Positions 50,401 to 59,539 of a DNA stretch of 64,000 bases are shown here, piece after piece. Source of the stretch: Hippopus hippopus (lineage: Eukaryota; Mollusca; Bivalvia; Cardiida; Cardiidae). Positions within the stretch are counted from its first letter, which is position 1, and the number at the start of each line of letters is the position of its first letter. The translations under genes and the position numbers were made by a program. The notes beneath the pieces are model-generated. The model had not been told where the DNA came from, made no database searches, and worked only from the letters and a program-made list of their open reading frames with translations. The DNA lies in contig OX328109.1 in assembly GCA_946811185.2 (NCBI GenBank), positions 31,294,129-31,358,128 on the forward strand. Reading direction: 5' to 3'.

Positions 50401-53400
50401 AGAATGATAACTCTACCTTCCATAATTTTTTATTTATTGCTCTTTGTTGTTTTTCAGATATTTTTTTTGCAGTCTGATTTTGTGTGTGTTTACACTTGAC
50501 AGCTATTTAAGAAAAGTGTACCTTGTTGAAGTTTTTTTTATTGTACTTTGTATTTAGAACTGCAAGAAAATAATGCTTAAATCTAGTTGTTTTAGCCTTT
50601 AAACCAACCTACAAGAAGACAATCATCTTCTATTGAGCAAGCATTCGGTGGGGGATGGCCACGTCAACATGGCTCTTGTTGTAACTTTCTTCACACTGTT
50701 ATCATTGTATAGTTCTTGTCTTTAACCCTTTACGAAACAATCCCTAATTTTCTCGACCCTGGGACAGAAGGCTTTTGAAAACATTCTGGGAAATGGAGAA
50801 AATGCTGGTAACCAGCATTTTGTCCTTTCCTAACAATGTTTTCTACCCTGTTAGAGAGCTAAAGCTCATAAGTACCAATTTTGAATTAGTCGTCTGCTAG
50901 CTGCAGCTGTTTTTAATTTGAAAGAGTCAAAAATTTTTCAATAGGGAAAGGTTTAAAGGAGTTTTTGAAGAGGAGTACTTTAACATGTAACCAAACAATC
51001 CCAAGTTTAAATGACCATGAGGAAAAAGACTTCTGAAAACATTGTGGGGAAAAGAGAAAATGCTGGTGACCAGCATTTTCTCTTTTTCCCACAAAGTTTC
51101 TGTCCAGCTGAAGACAAATCCAATCATTTAACCTTTTACCACACAATCCCGACTTCTAACAACCATGAGGAAGATAATTTTGAAAACACTGTGGGAAAGG
51201 GAGAAAAATGCTGGTAACCAGCATTTTCTCCTTTTCCCACGATGTTTTCTATCCTATCAAAGACAAATTTTGTGGTTTGAGCCACTTTAATTTTTTTCAG
51301 CAAATGCTTTCAGTTTGGATAGGTCTAGAATTTCGTTATTTGATAAAGAGTTAAGACAAATGTAATTTGTCGTCTGTAGACACTTTAAATTTGGAGAAGC
51401 CTAAAATTTTGTTGTTTGGTAAATGGTTTAGAAGGCAAGAGTTAAAGTCATCATCTATGTATTTTAGAGGCAGAGAATCTGTGTTTAAAACTGACAGAAA
51501 AGATGTCCTCCCATGTGGAAAAGAAGCTTCTGTTGCCACATGCTCCTATATTACTTGTGTGTTTAGAGGTAAACTTTTTCTTACAGTGTCTGAAATGTGT
51601 AGCAGCAGCTCTCATTGCTCATACAATAGTAAAAAGAATGAATCATTATGTAGAATCAGTAATTAGACTGATTTCTGGTGATAAAGACTGATTTTAATAA
51701 TCTGTACCATGTTATGCGCAATAGGTGCTAACAGCATTCAAGGTTTTTAGCTAGGCTGTTCTTGGAGAAAAGGGCTACTTACTGTCATAGCCCTGGCATT
51801 GTCTGCATCATGGTCATGAAAAAACTTAGACATTTTGTAATATCTCTCTTATTACTGAAGATGTTTACTTCAAACTTGGATGAGTTGTTACCTGTCAAAA
51901 GGGGAGCCTGTACAACAACAAGGACAGGTAACTATCAAAGTATTTTTGACACAGTTATGCCCCTTTTTTGATGTATTTTAATTGAAAATTAAGAACTTGC
52001 AGCTAAGCATTGGCACCTGCATGCCATGGGCTTGTTTATCAAACATGAGACTCTTGGGTTTCAAGCCCCGTCAAGGTTTGATAAATGAATGCGTGTGAAA
52101 ACATGATCAAAGGAGAAATTGCCTGTTTTGAGCCATTTCCCCATTTTACCACAATGCTTTCCTAGATAGTCTGTTGCAAGACTAAAAATTAATAAGGTTT
52201 ACTAACTTTTTACTCAATCAAATTGAAAACATGTGAAGACAACATAATGAATGTAGCTAAGATCATGATTTCAGTCTTTGACAGGGTAGAAAACATTGTG
52301 GGAAAAGGAGAAAATGCTGGTAACTAGCATTTTCTCTTTTTTCCCTCAATGCTTTCAAAAGCCTTCTTTCTTCAGGGTCTTTAAAACTGTGGAATGTGTG
52401 ATAAAAGGTTAATTGCAGCTGATTGTATGTTAACAGGCTTTAGGCAAGCTGGCGGTGCAGTTCCCAAACCTTGCATCAACCATGGTGTCATCTTTACGAG
52501 ACTTTCTGGTCAGCCCGTCTCCGATTCTGAGTAAACTGAACAAGTATGCCAACCCAGATGGACATCCTACCATCAAAATTACTGTGACAGATGAATCTCG
52601 CAATAGTCAGCGTAAAGCTGGTCCCTCGGATAAACTTTCGAAGGCATTACAGAATGTAAGGGATTGCGCAATAACTAATATTTGCAGGTAAATAGAATTT
52701 GGTCATATTCTAGGACAAAGGAGACAGTATAGATTCACTGTCAGGCTGCATGTTCTGAGCTAAGTTTGTTACCAATGGAGGTGAAATGCTTAATTCTATA
52801 TTGAACAATTGAATTTAAGACTTTTTTGTATTGGAAGCATTTGCAGACCGCAAATTTAACTCTTTCCATACCATAGACAACACCAGAAGCTTTTGTGGAC
52901 AGGGTAGATCAAGATCAGACTGCAAAGAATGTGCAGTCTGATCTCTGATATACACTGTCCCCTGCTTTATTCTAGATTATGAACTTAACCATCTCTTGAT
53001 CTTACAGTGGACTGTATTTTTTGTAGCTATTGAGAAAATACAATTTATTTATTCAGTAGTGAAAGAGTTAGTGCGGCTGAAGTGACAGGATTATTCCCTG
53101 TATGTTTTGAAAACATTGTGGGAAAAGGAGAAAATGCTTGAGACCAGCATTTTGTCCTTGTCCAACATTGTTTTTAAAAGCCCTTCTTACCAAAGGAAAT
53201 AATTTGAGACCTATCCAAACTAAATTCATTTGCAGACAACAAACTAAATGTGGATCAGATATGAGAGTGTTCTTAGAAATAGTAGAAAACACTATGGAAA
53301 AAGGAGAAAATGCTCTTTTCCAGTATTTTCTTCCTTTTCCTCAATGTTTTCAAAAGTCTTCACCTTTAGTGTCATTAAAACTTGAGATAGTGTAGAGTTA

Positions 53401-54043
53401 AATAAATACACCAAGCAGTACAGTTGACACTGGGGAGAGATGTCTCAAGAAAATGATTATCTTTTTGTAAGTGATATAGAAAACTTTGCGGGAATTTTTG
53501 CTGGAAAACAAGTGAAATCATTTAAATACCATCAAATCATATTTAACATTGTCAGTTTTACAGGGCACCAAAGGCAAGATTAGAAATAGACCAAGAATTG
53601 GTCCAAGGTTTTCTAAAATCATTTTTCGACAGACTACAAGGCTATGTGCATTTAAGAGTGTTCTGCAGCACCACTGTCATTAATACTTTATTAACTCTCT
53701 AGCACACAACAAAATTGTAGACTTATCCAAATTGAAACCATTTGCAGACAACAATTTAAATGTGACTCATATGATGCAATTTGCCTTTGATAGGATAGAA
53801 AACATTGTGGGAAAAGTAGAAAATGCTTGTTACCAGTATTTTCTCCTTTTCCCACAATGTCTTCAAAGGGTTTCTTTTTTCAGGATTATTAAAAGATGGG
53901 ATTGGATGGTAAAGGAATAAAGACAGTATTATATGTCAATTTTACAGGGCACTTAAGGCAAGCTTAGAGGTAGACCCAGATTGTGTGCAGGCTTTTCTTG
54001 CATCAATCTCAAACCGACTGTACAGGGCAGAGATGAGTGACAG
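35410..54043 (+). CDS. PI4KA: Phosphatidylinositol 4-kinase III alpha, N-terminal half (12 exons, gene continues beyond window)
   Basis: PI4KA makes phosphatidylinositol 4-phosphate at the plasma membrane, in a complex with TTC7 and FAM126 partners. The twelve exons sum to 1,766 coding bases. Every junction has GT/AG borders and compatible phase, giving about 589 codons. They match the family's N-terminal alpha-solenoid in order: [56 protein letters not shown], a long low-complexity loop rich in Ser and Pro (exon 6), [28 protein letters not shown] and [11 protein letters not shown]. The kinase domain is near the C-terminus of a protein of about 2,100 residues, so more than two thirds lies beyond the window. 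Intron 1 is 4.9 kb. The intron after exon 12 exceeds 9.9 kb with no further exon recognised. Introns are filled with MITEs. The start is the first in-frame ATG and encodes a typical short exon 1. Confidence 0.93.
35627..36409. mobile_element. 783-bp MITE with 10-bp TSD (probable non-autonomous MULE), PI4KA intron 1
   Basis: Both ends read TACTCCCGATTCGGG on opposite strands, and the inverted repeats extend about 195 bp inward. GGTTAAATAT is duplicated exactly on both sides (35617-35626 and 36410-36419). A 9-10-bp duplication with long TIRs is typical of Mutator-like elements. No coding frame. The centre includes GTTAGGGTTAGAGAACC. Confidence 0.9.
36468..37519. mobile_element. 1,052-bp TA-flanked DNA element, PI4KA intron 1
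   Basis: The ends GGGTAAATCTGGCAAAA and TTTTGCCGGATTTACCC are inverted and lie between TA dinucleotides. Inside, (A/T)(A/T)(C/G)TTCGGACA-like motifs recur (36.67-36.75 and 37.07-37.12 kb). There is no transposase frame. TA targets suggest a Tc1/mariner or related family. Confidence 0.7.
37954..38183 (+). mobile_element. TTAA MITE, best reference copy (forward)
   Basis: 230 bp from TTAACTCTTTTCCAAACGAC to TGTGTGGTAAATGGTTAA. The centre is a palindrome of 66 bases whose left half starts GAAAACATTGTGGGAAAAGG and ends GAAAATGCTGGT. Outside the centre the two arms are unrelated: the left has GCACTTGCAGACTAC, and the right has CAGGGTCGTCAAAAGTCGGG. TTAA flanks with a CCCTTTACC terminus fit piggyBac-type mobilisation (inference from ends only). 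Confidence 0.9.
38357..38578 (+). mobile_element. TTAA MITE copy (forward)
   Basis: TTAACCGCATTACAAATATT to TGGTGAAGGGTTAA, with the centre GAAAATGCTGGTATCCAGC. Confidence 0.8.
38664..38900 (+). mobile_element. tRNA-derived SINE, family B (plus)
   Basis: The tRNA-like head is GCCTGGTTAGCTCAGTGG, then TTAGCGTGTCTGACTCATGA. The body matches the reversed copy at 17.52 kb, and the tail is GGTGTTAAACTCTAATACAA. Confidence 0.7.
38901..39415 (+). mobile_element. Run of partial tRNA-derived SINEs
   Basis: Two tRNA-like heads: GGTTGCTCAGTGGTTGGAGC (39.09 kb) and ATGTAGCTCAGTGGTTAG (39.32 kb), each followed by GCAAGAGG(G)TCC. They share bodies of the type GGGATTTAC...GGTTGCA. None folds into an intact tRNA with a full acceptor stem, so they are not called as tRNA genes. 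Confidence 0.55.
39600..40010. other. Intron 1 stretch without a recognised feature
   Basis: Contains GTGACCCGCACGTGACTAAT and an ATG at 39714 with a donor-like CCG|GTATGT. It shows no PI4KA similarity and is not needed for the exon phases. Confidence 0.3.
40407..40526 (+). CDS. PI4KA: PI4KA exon 2
   Basis: 40 codons, phase 0 in and out, bordered by TCCCAG and GTAAGT. It ends with [13 protein letters not shown], the most conserved stretch of the N-terminus. Confidence 0.93.
40845..40938 (+). CDS. PI4KA: PI4KA exon 3
   Basis: 94 bases, encodes [18 protein letters not shown], bordered by TTTCAG and GTATGT. Phase 1 out. Confidence 0.93.
40980..41062. repeat. GA-rich microsatellite
   Basis: GAGAGTGAGAGAGACAGAGG followed by (GA)n and (GAAA/GAGC)n. 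Part of intron 3. Confidence 0.8.
41079..41310 (-). mobile_element. TTAA MITE copy (reverse), PI4KA intron 3
   Basis: TGTAACCCTTTACCACACTG to AATTGGTAAAGAGTTAA. Confidence 0.8.
41370..41455 (+). CDS. PI4KA: PI4KA exon 4
   Basis: 86 bases, encodes [20 protein letters not shown], bordered by TACATACAG and GTAGGT. Phase 0 out. Confidence 0.93.
41705..42064. mobile_element. 360-bp foldback element, PI4KA intron 4
   Basis: The ends CCCTACATTTACACCATG and CTTGGTGTAAAGGTAGGG are inverted. Inner arms also pair (AACTGTGGACAAAACGGGAT with ATCCCATTTTGTCCACAGTT). A fragment of the same end lies at 41.55 kb, just upstream. Confidence 0.75.
42416..42488 (+). CDS. PI4KA: PI4KA exon 5
   Basis: 73 bases, encodes [20 protein letters not shown], bordered by CATTTAG and GTGAAA. 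Phase 1 out. Confidence 0.9.
43369..43859 (+). CDS. PI4KA: PI4KA exon 6 (largest)
   Basis: 491 bases, bordered by TTTTCAG and GTAAAC, phase 0 out. It opens with [20 protein letters not shown] and continues into a loop rich in Ser and Pro ([20 protein letters not shown]), then LLQLFSL. The loop is far less conserved than the flanks, as in the human protein. Confidence 0.92.
44585..44659 (+). CDS. PI4KA: PI4KA exon 7
   Basis: 25 codons, bordered by TTGACAG and GTAATG, encodes [19 protein letters not shown]. Position and helical character fit the family. Confidence 0.85.
44680..44960. repeat. Interspersed repeat, copy 1
   Basis: GTCATAGCCCTGTACTTGTC, TGTAATATCTCTGTTACTAC, CAGTTATGCCCCTTTGTGAC and AGCCATGCGTTGGCACCC recur in the same order at 51.78-52.03 kb. 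Confidence 0.7.
45745..45841 (+). CDS. PI4KA: PI4KA exon 8
   Basis: 97 bases, bordered by ATTTCAG and GTACAA, encodes [20 protein letters not shown]. Phase 1 out. Confidence 0.9.
46879..47560 (+). pseudogene. mariner transposase pseudogene, PI4KA intron 8
   Basis: Recognisable pieces in order: [28 protein letters not shown] (after a deletion), [37 protein letters not shown] (first catalytic Asp of the DDD triad), then [17 protein letters not shown] and [10 protein letters not shown]. Frameshifts, stops (one replaces the Trp expected after CDET) and an early deletion make it inactive. AGGGGTGATCATAAAGATCA at 46.69 kb may be the left terminus. It shares intron 8 with other repeats. Confidence 0.85.
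47700..48420. other. Intron 8 stretch without a recognised feature
   Basis: Includes GTAACGTCACGTGACGCGCT and CGTAAATACGAGCGGACGAG. Looks like degraded interspersed repeats. Confidence 0.3.
48432..48629 (+). CDS. PI4KA: PI4KA exon 9
   Basis: 198 bases, bordered by CTTCATAG and GTGTGG, phase 1 in and out. It encodes [15 protein letters not shown], nearly identical in type to the vertebrate stretch. Confidence 0.94.
48689..48918 (-). mobile_element. TTAA MITE copy (reverse), PI4KA intron 9
   Basis: TTAAACCTTTACCAAACAAT to TTTTTGGTAAAGGGTTAA. The centre palindrome has only one mismatched pair (GTAGCCAGC). Confidence 0.85.
49500..50470. repeat. Tandem array of about 155-bp units, PI4KA intron 9
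   Basis: AGCATAACTCAAAAACT or AGCATAACTTGAAAAC recurs near 49583, 49738, 49891 and 50045, with worn units near 50.20 and 50.34 kb. Each unit has an ATGAAACTTCACAG block, then GGAGAAGTGCAGTG. A CCATCCATCCATTTGTCC leader precedes it. Confidence 0.85.
50722..50955 (-). mobile_element. TTAA MITE copy (reverse)
   Basis: TTAACCCTTTACGAAACAAT to ATAGGGAAAGGTTTAA. Confidence 0.75.
51128..51354 (-). mobile_element. TTAA MITE copy (reverse)
   Basis: TTAACCTTTTACCACACAAT to TTTGATAAAGAGTTAA. It interrupts another copy whose left part lies at 50.99-51.13 kb and whose right arm resumes at 51.36-51.43 kb, so this is a nested insertion. Confidence 0.8.
51468..51568 (+). CDS. PI4KA: PI4KA exon 10
   Basis: 101 bases, bordered by TATTTTAG and GTAAAC, encodes [16 protein letters not shown] and [12 protein letters not shown]. 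Phase 0 out. Confidence 0.92.
51780..52030. repeat. Interspersed repeat, copy 2 (see 44.68 kb)
   Basis: Same block order as copy 1, including AAAAGGGGAGCCTGTACAAC and TAAGCATTGGCACC. It ends just before a GGTTTCAAGCCCCGTCAAGG segment. Confidence 0.65.
52202..52412 (+). mobile_element. TTAA MITE copy (forward)
   Basis: CTAACTTTTTACTCAATC to GTGTGATAAAAGGTTAA. It ends 24 bases before the acceptor of exon 11. Confidence 0.75.
52437..52687 (+). CDS. PI4KA: PI4KA exon 11
   Basis: 251 bases, bordered by TTAACAG and GTAAAT, phase 2 out. It encodes [19 protein letters not shown] and ends [10 protein letters not shown]. Confidence 0.94.
52899..52970. repeat. Short palindromic repeat, AGTGTAGATCAAG family
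   Basis: GGTAGATCAAGATCAGACTG faces CAGTCTGATCTCTGATATAC. Confidence 0.65.
53564..53639 (+). pseudogene. Extra, decayed copy of PI4KA exon 12
   Basis: After CAGTTTTACAG it encodes [20 protein letters not shown] in the frame expected after exon 11. This matches exon 12 ([20 protein letters not shown]) in about half of its residues, with no stop. The last third of the exon and the GTAAGT donor have no counterpart: CTACAAGGCTATGTG follows. No in-phase GT donor is nearby, and reading on meets TAG at 53700. Confidence 0.7.
53691..53920 (+). mobile_element. TTAA MITE copy (forward) between the two exon-12 copies
   Basis: TTAACTCTCTAGCACACAAC to GGATGGTAAAGGAATAA. The centre is slightly worn. Confidence 0.75.
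53948..54043 (+). CDS. PI4KA: PI4KA exon 12 (last exon seen)
   Basis: 96 bases, bordered by AATTTTACAG and GTAAGT, phase 2 in and out. It encodes [18 protein letters not shown]. Confidence 0.93.
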
Positions 54044-54186
54044 GTAAGTACATAGAGATCAGAGACTATATTTCATAGCTGGTAAATTACTACCTACCGT
54101 AAATGAATTAAATGAAAATTTCAAGATACCAGTAAAATGGAAGTATTGCATAGTCAAACTTCTTTTATCACATAAAACCTTTTAAC

Positions 54187-54740
54187 ACATAATACACTAG
54201 TGTATTATTGTTTTTTTGGTCCCGGTTCCAATCAGTTTTCAGTCATGAATGCGTGAAGCCAGAGAAACCAATCACAGATTGTGCAGGAATTTGTACTGTT
54301 ACGCTGTTTCGGGGAAAAATGACGTCACTGTTTCTAAGACGTATACAATCGGAAAGGTTTTGATTTTCATGTTTGATAAAAACCAAGAAATCCAGTTAAA
54401 GTCTTTTAAAATCAATATTATTGCGGAAATAAGTGGACTTAACCCCTCTCTAAACTATTTCGTTCTTCTTTTTGTGTAAATGTCAAAAAACTGTCTATTT
54501 GTGTATGTACAAATTTGAAAACAAACTACAACTATATACATGGACCCGTGAACGGTATAGAGGCTGAAGGTGATGATGCAGGATATTTTTCTGTCTGTCA
54601 TTCGTTTTATGTGATAAGTAGAATCTCACATTCGTGTTTATGTATTATCATTTTTATCAAACTTGTTGACTAAAATGTATTTGACGCTCGCCAAGGCTCG
54701 TGTCATACAATTTTAGTAAACTCGTTTGATAAAAAGATCC
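54187..54740. other. Repeat-like stretch in PI4KA intron 12
   Basis: Begins with a small palindrome (ATAATACACTAGTGTATTAT). Contains GAAAAATGACGTCACTGTTT and CGCTCGCCAAGGCTCGTG. Open frames are short and lack splice sites. Confidence 0.35.
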
Positions 54741-54854
54741 TTTATTTAGCTGGGGTGCGAGTTTGAAACAGTGCATTTTCAATTACATTCTAAAACAAAT
54801 TTGCGGTGATGAAAAAAAATATCAAAAGTATGGATAGTCTTCACAAATTAAGGT

Positions 54855-55078
54855 TTAACCCTTTAACACACAATCCAGACTTCTGCCCTGAGCAAGAAGT
54901 GTTTTGAAAATATTGTGGGTAAACGAGAAAATGCTGATAACCAGCATTTTCTCCCTTTCCTGCAGTGTTTTCTAGCTTATTGAAGAAAAGTTCCATAATT
55001 TAAGCCACATTTAATTTGTCGTCTGCAAATGCTTTCATTTTGGACAAGTCTACATTTTGGTTGTCTGGTAAAGAGTTA
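54855..55078 (-). mobile_element. TTAA MITE copy (reverse)
   Basis: TTAACCCTTTAACACACAAT to GTCTGGTAAAGAGTTA. Confidence 0.8.
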
Positions 55079-55926
55079 TCCCTTTGTGTGTTAACTACTC
55101 TTGAAAAGAAAGCTCTTGGACAAATTGTTGGTAGAGAAGCAAATACATGTAACAAGTATTTTCTTCTTTTCCCACCAAGTTTTCTACTCTTTCAAAGACA
55201 AACGGCATTGTTTAAGTCATTTTTTATTTGTTGTCTGCAAATGCTTTCGTATGGTAAAGACTTAACAAAAATAAAAAATCATTAGCAGACGGTAGTGTGT
55301 TAATTCTTAGCCAGACAACAAAGTTTTAGACTGGTCTAAACTGAAAATATTATGCAGATGACAAAATGAATGTGACTAAAATGATTTGATTTGGTATTGA
55401 AAGGGTAGAAAACATTGTGGGAAAAGGAGGAAATGCTGGTTACCACAATGTTTTCAGAAAAACCCCTCTTTTTAGGGCCATTAAAACACGGGATTGTTTG
55501 TTAAAAGGCTAACACTTGAAAAATGTGGATATTTGGTGAATGTCCAACATATTTCATAATGCTTGCTTGAAAACAGCATGGCTGTAGTCTGTCCTTTTTA
55601 TTGTACTTTGATGGCATGTTGGCATGATATTTTTGCATTCTTTTTTTTTTTTTTTTGTTGATGAAGAATGTTATTCTTGGTTTATGCCTTTTTATATCAG
55701 AACAAAACATCATGAAATGTAAGTATGGCTCAGATGATTACTTTTGTCTTTGATAGGGTAGAAAACACTGTGATAAAGGGAGAAAATGATGGTTACCAGT
55801 ATTTTCATCTTTTCCCCACAATGTTTTCTACTCTTTCAGACACAAAAACATTAGAGTCACATTTGATCTGTTGTCTGCAAATGCTTTCAATTTGGACCAG
55901 TTGAAATTTTCTTGTTTGGTAAAGAT

Positions 55927-56154
55927 TTAACTCTTTACAAAACTACAAAATTTTCAACTCATCCAAATTCAAAGCATATGCAGATGACAAAATCAATGTT
56001 GTTCAAAGAACAATTTCTACATCTTTGATAAGGTAAATAGCGTTGTGGAAAAAAAGAGAAAATGCTGCTTATCAGCATTTTCTCCTTTTTTTGCAAGATT
56101 TTCTGAAGCCTTCTTCAGGGTCAGTAAAACTTGGATTGTGCCAGAAAAGCTTAA
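55927..56154 (+). mobile_element. TTAA MITE copy (forward)
   Basis: TTAACTCTTTACAAAACTAC to GCCAGAAAAGCTTAA. The centre is GAAAATGCTGCTTATCAGC. Confidence 0.75.
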
Positions 56155-56199
56155 AGCCTATACTTGTAACTAGGTTCTCATTTCCAGTGTAATTTGGCT

Positions 56200-56456
56200 T
56201 GCAACACGTGAAAAGGGGCATTCGGACATTTGCATAAAGTGTCGTCTTGGATCAGCCTGCACAGTCCGCGCAGGCTAATCCAAGACGGCACTTTACGACT
56301 ACATTAGATTTTGTGCTACAATAGACTTGTGCAAAACAGAAAGTTACACAAAAACGGAAAGTGTCATTTTGGATTAGCCTGCGCGGAGTGCGCAGGCTGA
56401 TCCGAAACAGCACTTTACGCAAATGTCCGAATGCCCCTTTTTTTCTGTTGCAGGCC
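56200..56456. mobile_element. Foldback MITE, AAAAGGGGCATTCGGACATT family, copy 1
   Basis: Left end AACACGTGAAAAGGGGCATT and right end GTCCGAATGCCCC are inverted. Each arm also holds its own hairpin: GATCAGCCTGCACAGTCC with GCGCAGGCTAATCC on the left, and GATTAGCCTGCGCGGAGTGC with its partner on the right. Confidence 0.85.
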
Positions 56457-56574
56457 ATATCATTTAAGAATTTACTCCAAAGAGTTCTTCATGTTGTACA
56501 TTTCGCAGCATATTATGATTATTTGAAATTTCATGAGAAATGTGCCATATTTCGTAAAAACTAATGGTTAAATG

Positions 56575-56800
56575 CATTATGCAAATAGTGTCGACCCAGA
56601 TCTGCCTTCGGAGTGTGCACGGGCTGACCTGTGTAGCAATATTTTGCTATTTGTTAATTTTCTACATGTCCAAGGAGCATTCTACCTTACAATTTAGTCT
56701 GTTTTTAAACAATAAAGATCTATATTTTTGTGATTACTTGCTTGATATAATACATCAGGAAGGTGCATTGAGCCCCCATTTCATAGAGAGCCACCCATAA
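56575..56800. mobile_element. Foldback element, TATGAGCC family (worn)
   Basis: AAATGCATTATGCAAATAGT, then GACCCAGATCTGCC. The right end is GCCCCCATTTCATAGAGAGC. Confidence 0.5.
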
Positions 56801-56917
56801 TTAAATATATTATTTTGCATTTTCCATAATGTCCTTTTCTATTTTTAGCAGGGTTTGATTTCTCTTCCATACTAGTTAAATTGCTACATTGGGTTTAAAA
56901 ATGGAAAATATGGTTCA

Positions 56918-57142
56918 ACCCCCTACCATACGGCAAGCTTTATGACTTGTCCAATCCATAAGCAATTGCAGATGACGAATTCATTGTGGCTTAAATAGTG
57001 AAAGTTGTCTTCTATAGGGTAGAAAGCATTGTGGGAAAAGGAGATGAAACTGGTTACCAGCATTTTTCTCCTTTTCCCAAAATGTTTTTAAAAGCCTTCT
57101 TTTTCAGGGTCGTTAAAACTCACAATTGTGTGGTAATGGGTA
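56918..57142 (+). mobile_element. TTAA MITE copy (forward)
   Basis: TTCAACCCCCTACCATACGG to GTGTGGTAATGGGTAAA. The arms GGTAGAAAGCATTGTGGG and GGTTACCAGCATTTTTCTCC are kept. Confidence 0.65.
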
Positions 57143-58262
57143 AAATGGGTTCCCTCTCAGTTTTTGACCATTTTTGCTGCTAGCAAATTACTCACTATCT
57201 AAGGTGGATACTGAATGAAATAAAAACAATCAGAAAACTGATTCCAAAAAATGTTTTTGGGAAAGGAGCACTTGCCCATTGCAGTCAATTGCCCTTTTTC
57301 CCTAGTACAATGTTTCAATATCATCTAATCCTGAAAGCGCTGCATCTAATTTAAGTTGCTTTTTAAGGCTGCACATAACATAAAGTATAAATCTGTGATC
57401 TATACTGGCTGCTACTTTGTTACATAATCTGGCAATGCATAATGCATCTGCAGAAAGTATATACCCAGGTCAGCCTGCACAGTCTGCATAGGTAGAAACT
57501 TTCAATTTGGTAAATTTTCTGCATGTCAAAGGACCAATGTACCGTATGAGTCAGTCAGTGTGACACAAAGTTAAAATGAAAATTACATTATGGTAATGTA
57601 AAGTTTTGACCTATGTCATCCTATGCAGACTGTGCAGGCTGACCTGGGTCGTTACTTTCTGCAGATGCATTAAGCATTGTTTCACAGAGCATGAATCCAC
57701 TCTATTTAACTACAAGTGTTGAAGAATGAATGAAATCCCTTATTTTGGTTGTACTATGTTCTTGCATTGATTTAATGTGTTCTTTATTTTCTTTCAGTTT
57801 TTGTGCTTTATGCATGCCTTATTTTGTGCTTTATACATTTTTATGTTGACCTCTAGGAGAAATAACAATGCTGAGGCTCGCTGGAATCAACTTAAAATTA
57901 TGATGAAATTTGTCAGTACAAGTGGTCGAAAACTTTCGAATACTGACCTAGAAAGGCAAACAAATTCTTCTTTTTTTTTTTGTTTCTTGTTTGTTTCTTA
58001 TTCGCTAACTCCTATTTGTAACCCTTTATGCTCTTTACTGATTTTACCCTTTACCAAGCGACGAAATCTTTAGACTTTACATAACTCAGAATTGTTCTAA
58101 TTGTTCTAAAAACTGCATTTTGAATAAGCATTAATTCCCTATTGCTTTTATTTAAAAAAGTCCAAAGTGACATGATTTTGATATTATGAAGTACATGTTT
58201 ATTGTAACCTTTTATCCCACCTAGATGATCTTTCATGCCTCTGTAGTAATCAAGAGTTTTAG

Positions 58263-58497
58263 TATATGAGCCAAGGGGACTCAATGAATTTGCAAAAAGT
58301 ACTGACCCAGGTCAGCCTGCACAGTCCACGCAGGCTGACCTAGGCCAAAACTTTTCACTGTTGGTCAATTTTTTGTATGTCAGTGGGTTGTTTTACAAAA
58401 CGAATTTTCTCGATGTATAATACTGTGATCACTTGCTTGATATCATACATTAGAGAGATGCATTATGTCCCCTTTTGCCAGAGCATGGCTCATATAT
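58263..58497. mobile_element. Foldback element, TATGAGCC family, with internal palindrome
   Basis: TATATGAGCCAAGGGGACTC at left and CAGAGCATGGCTCATATA at right. CCCAGGTCAGCCTGCACAG faces CACGCAGGCTGACCTAGG inside. Confidence 0.75.
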
Positions 58498-59246
58498 TTT
58501 GAAAATTGGACTCCATGACAATTTTAAGATCGTACAGAATAGACAAAGATAATTCAATGTAGATCTACTGTAATGGACCTGGAAAAAAAGCAATAGAGAG
58601 CATAAAAACTCAACCATTTTCTTCATGTACAGGCATCTTGGATGAAAAAGCAGTAAATAGTTCTGAAATACCTCATGGCAGATGTAGCAAAGACTCAAAA
58701 GAAGTAGTTAAACTATTGTTTTTTTCACTCTTTTTATGATATAGAAATCTTATTGGTGTCTTGAATGTATGGCAGATGTGTCACAAAATGTACATGAAGT
58801 TAAGGGTTATAGTTGGTTTGAGTTTTAGACTTTGAACTAATTCTTTTCACTTACCTGTAATTCTGAGTTGCTGTTAACAAAAAACCTTTTCCAGTATGAA
58901 ATTAAAAAAAAATCTGTAAAAGTACAAATTAACAATGATGAATAGCTATTATTCAATCTGCAAGATAACAAACTAACTAGGAAAGGGACAGAGACTCTTT
59001 AATAAATAATCCAGATTTTTAACAATCCTAAAATCGGAAGCTTTTGAAAATATTGTGGGAAAAGGAGAAAGTGCTAGTTAACCAGCATTTTTTCCTTTTC
59101 CCACAATATTTTCTACTATTAGAGGTGAATTTTATGAATTTGACCACATTTAATTTTCCATCAGCAAATACCTACAATTTGGATGTGTCTATAAATTTGT
59201 TGTCTGGTGAAGAGTAAATAGGTAAGGAAAGTGCAGATACTGAGAG

Positions 59247-59463
59247 TTAACTCTTTACCAAACGACAAGGGTTTGGACTGGACCAAATTGAAAGCATTTG
59301 TGGACGACAAATTAAATGTTGCTTAAATGATGATTCTGTCTTTGATCAAGTAGAAAACTCTGTGGGAAAAGGAGAAAATGCTGGTTTCCAGCATTTTCTC
59401 CTTTCTCTCAATGTTTTCAGAAGGCTTCATCCCCAGTCTCGGGATTGTGTGGTAAAGGGTTAA
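59247..59463 (+). mobile_element. TTAA MITE copy (forward)
   Basis: TTAACTCTTTACCAAACGAC to TGTGTGGTAAAGGGTTAA. Both termini equal the family consensus. Confidence 0.85.
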
Positions 59464-59539
59464 AAAGCCTGCTTATTTCAGAACATCTCACAGAATCTCG
59501 GACAGTGAAGATCCAAGGTTAACCTTGCACTGAAGTATC

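Noticed and set aside
53638..53645. Non-canonical GC donor (CAAG|GCTATG) for the extra exon-12 copy
   Set aside because: It would leave phase 1, whereas exon 12 needs phase 2 at its acceptor, so the frame would break.
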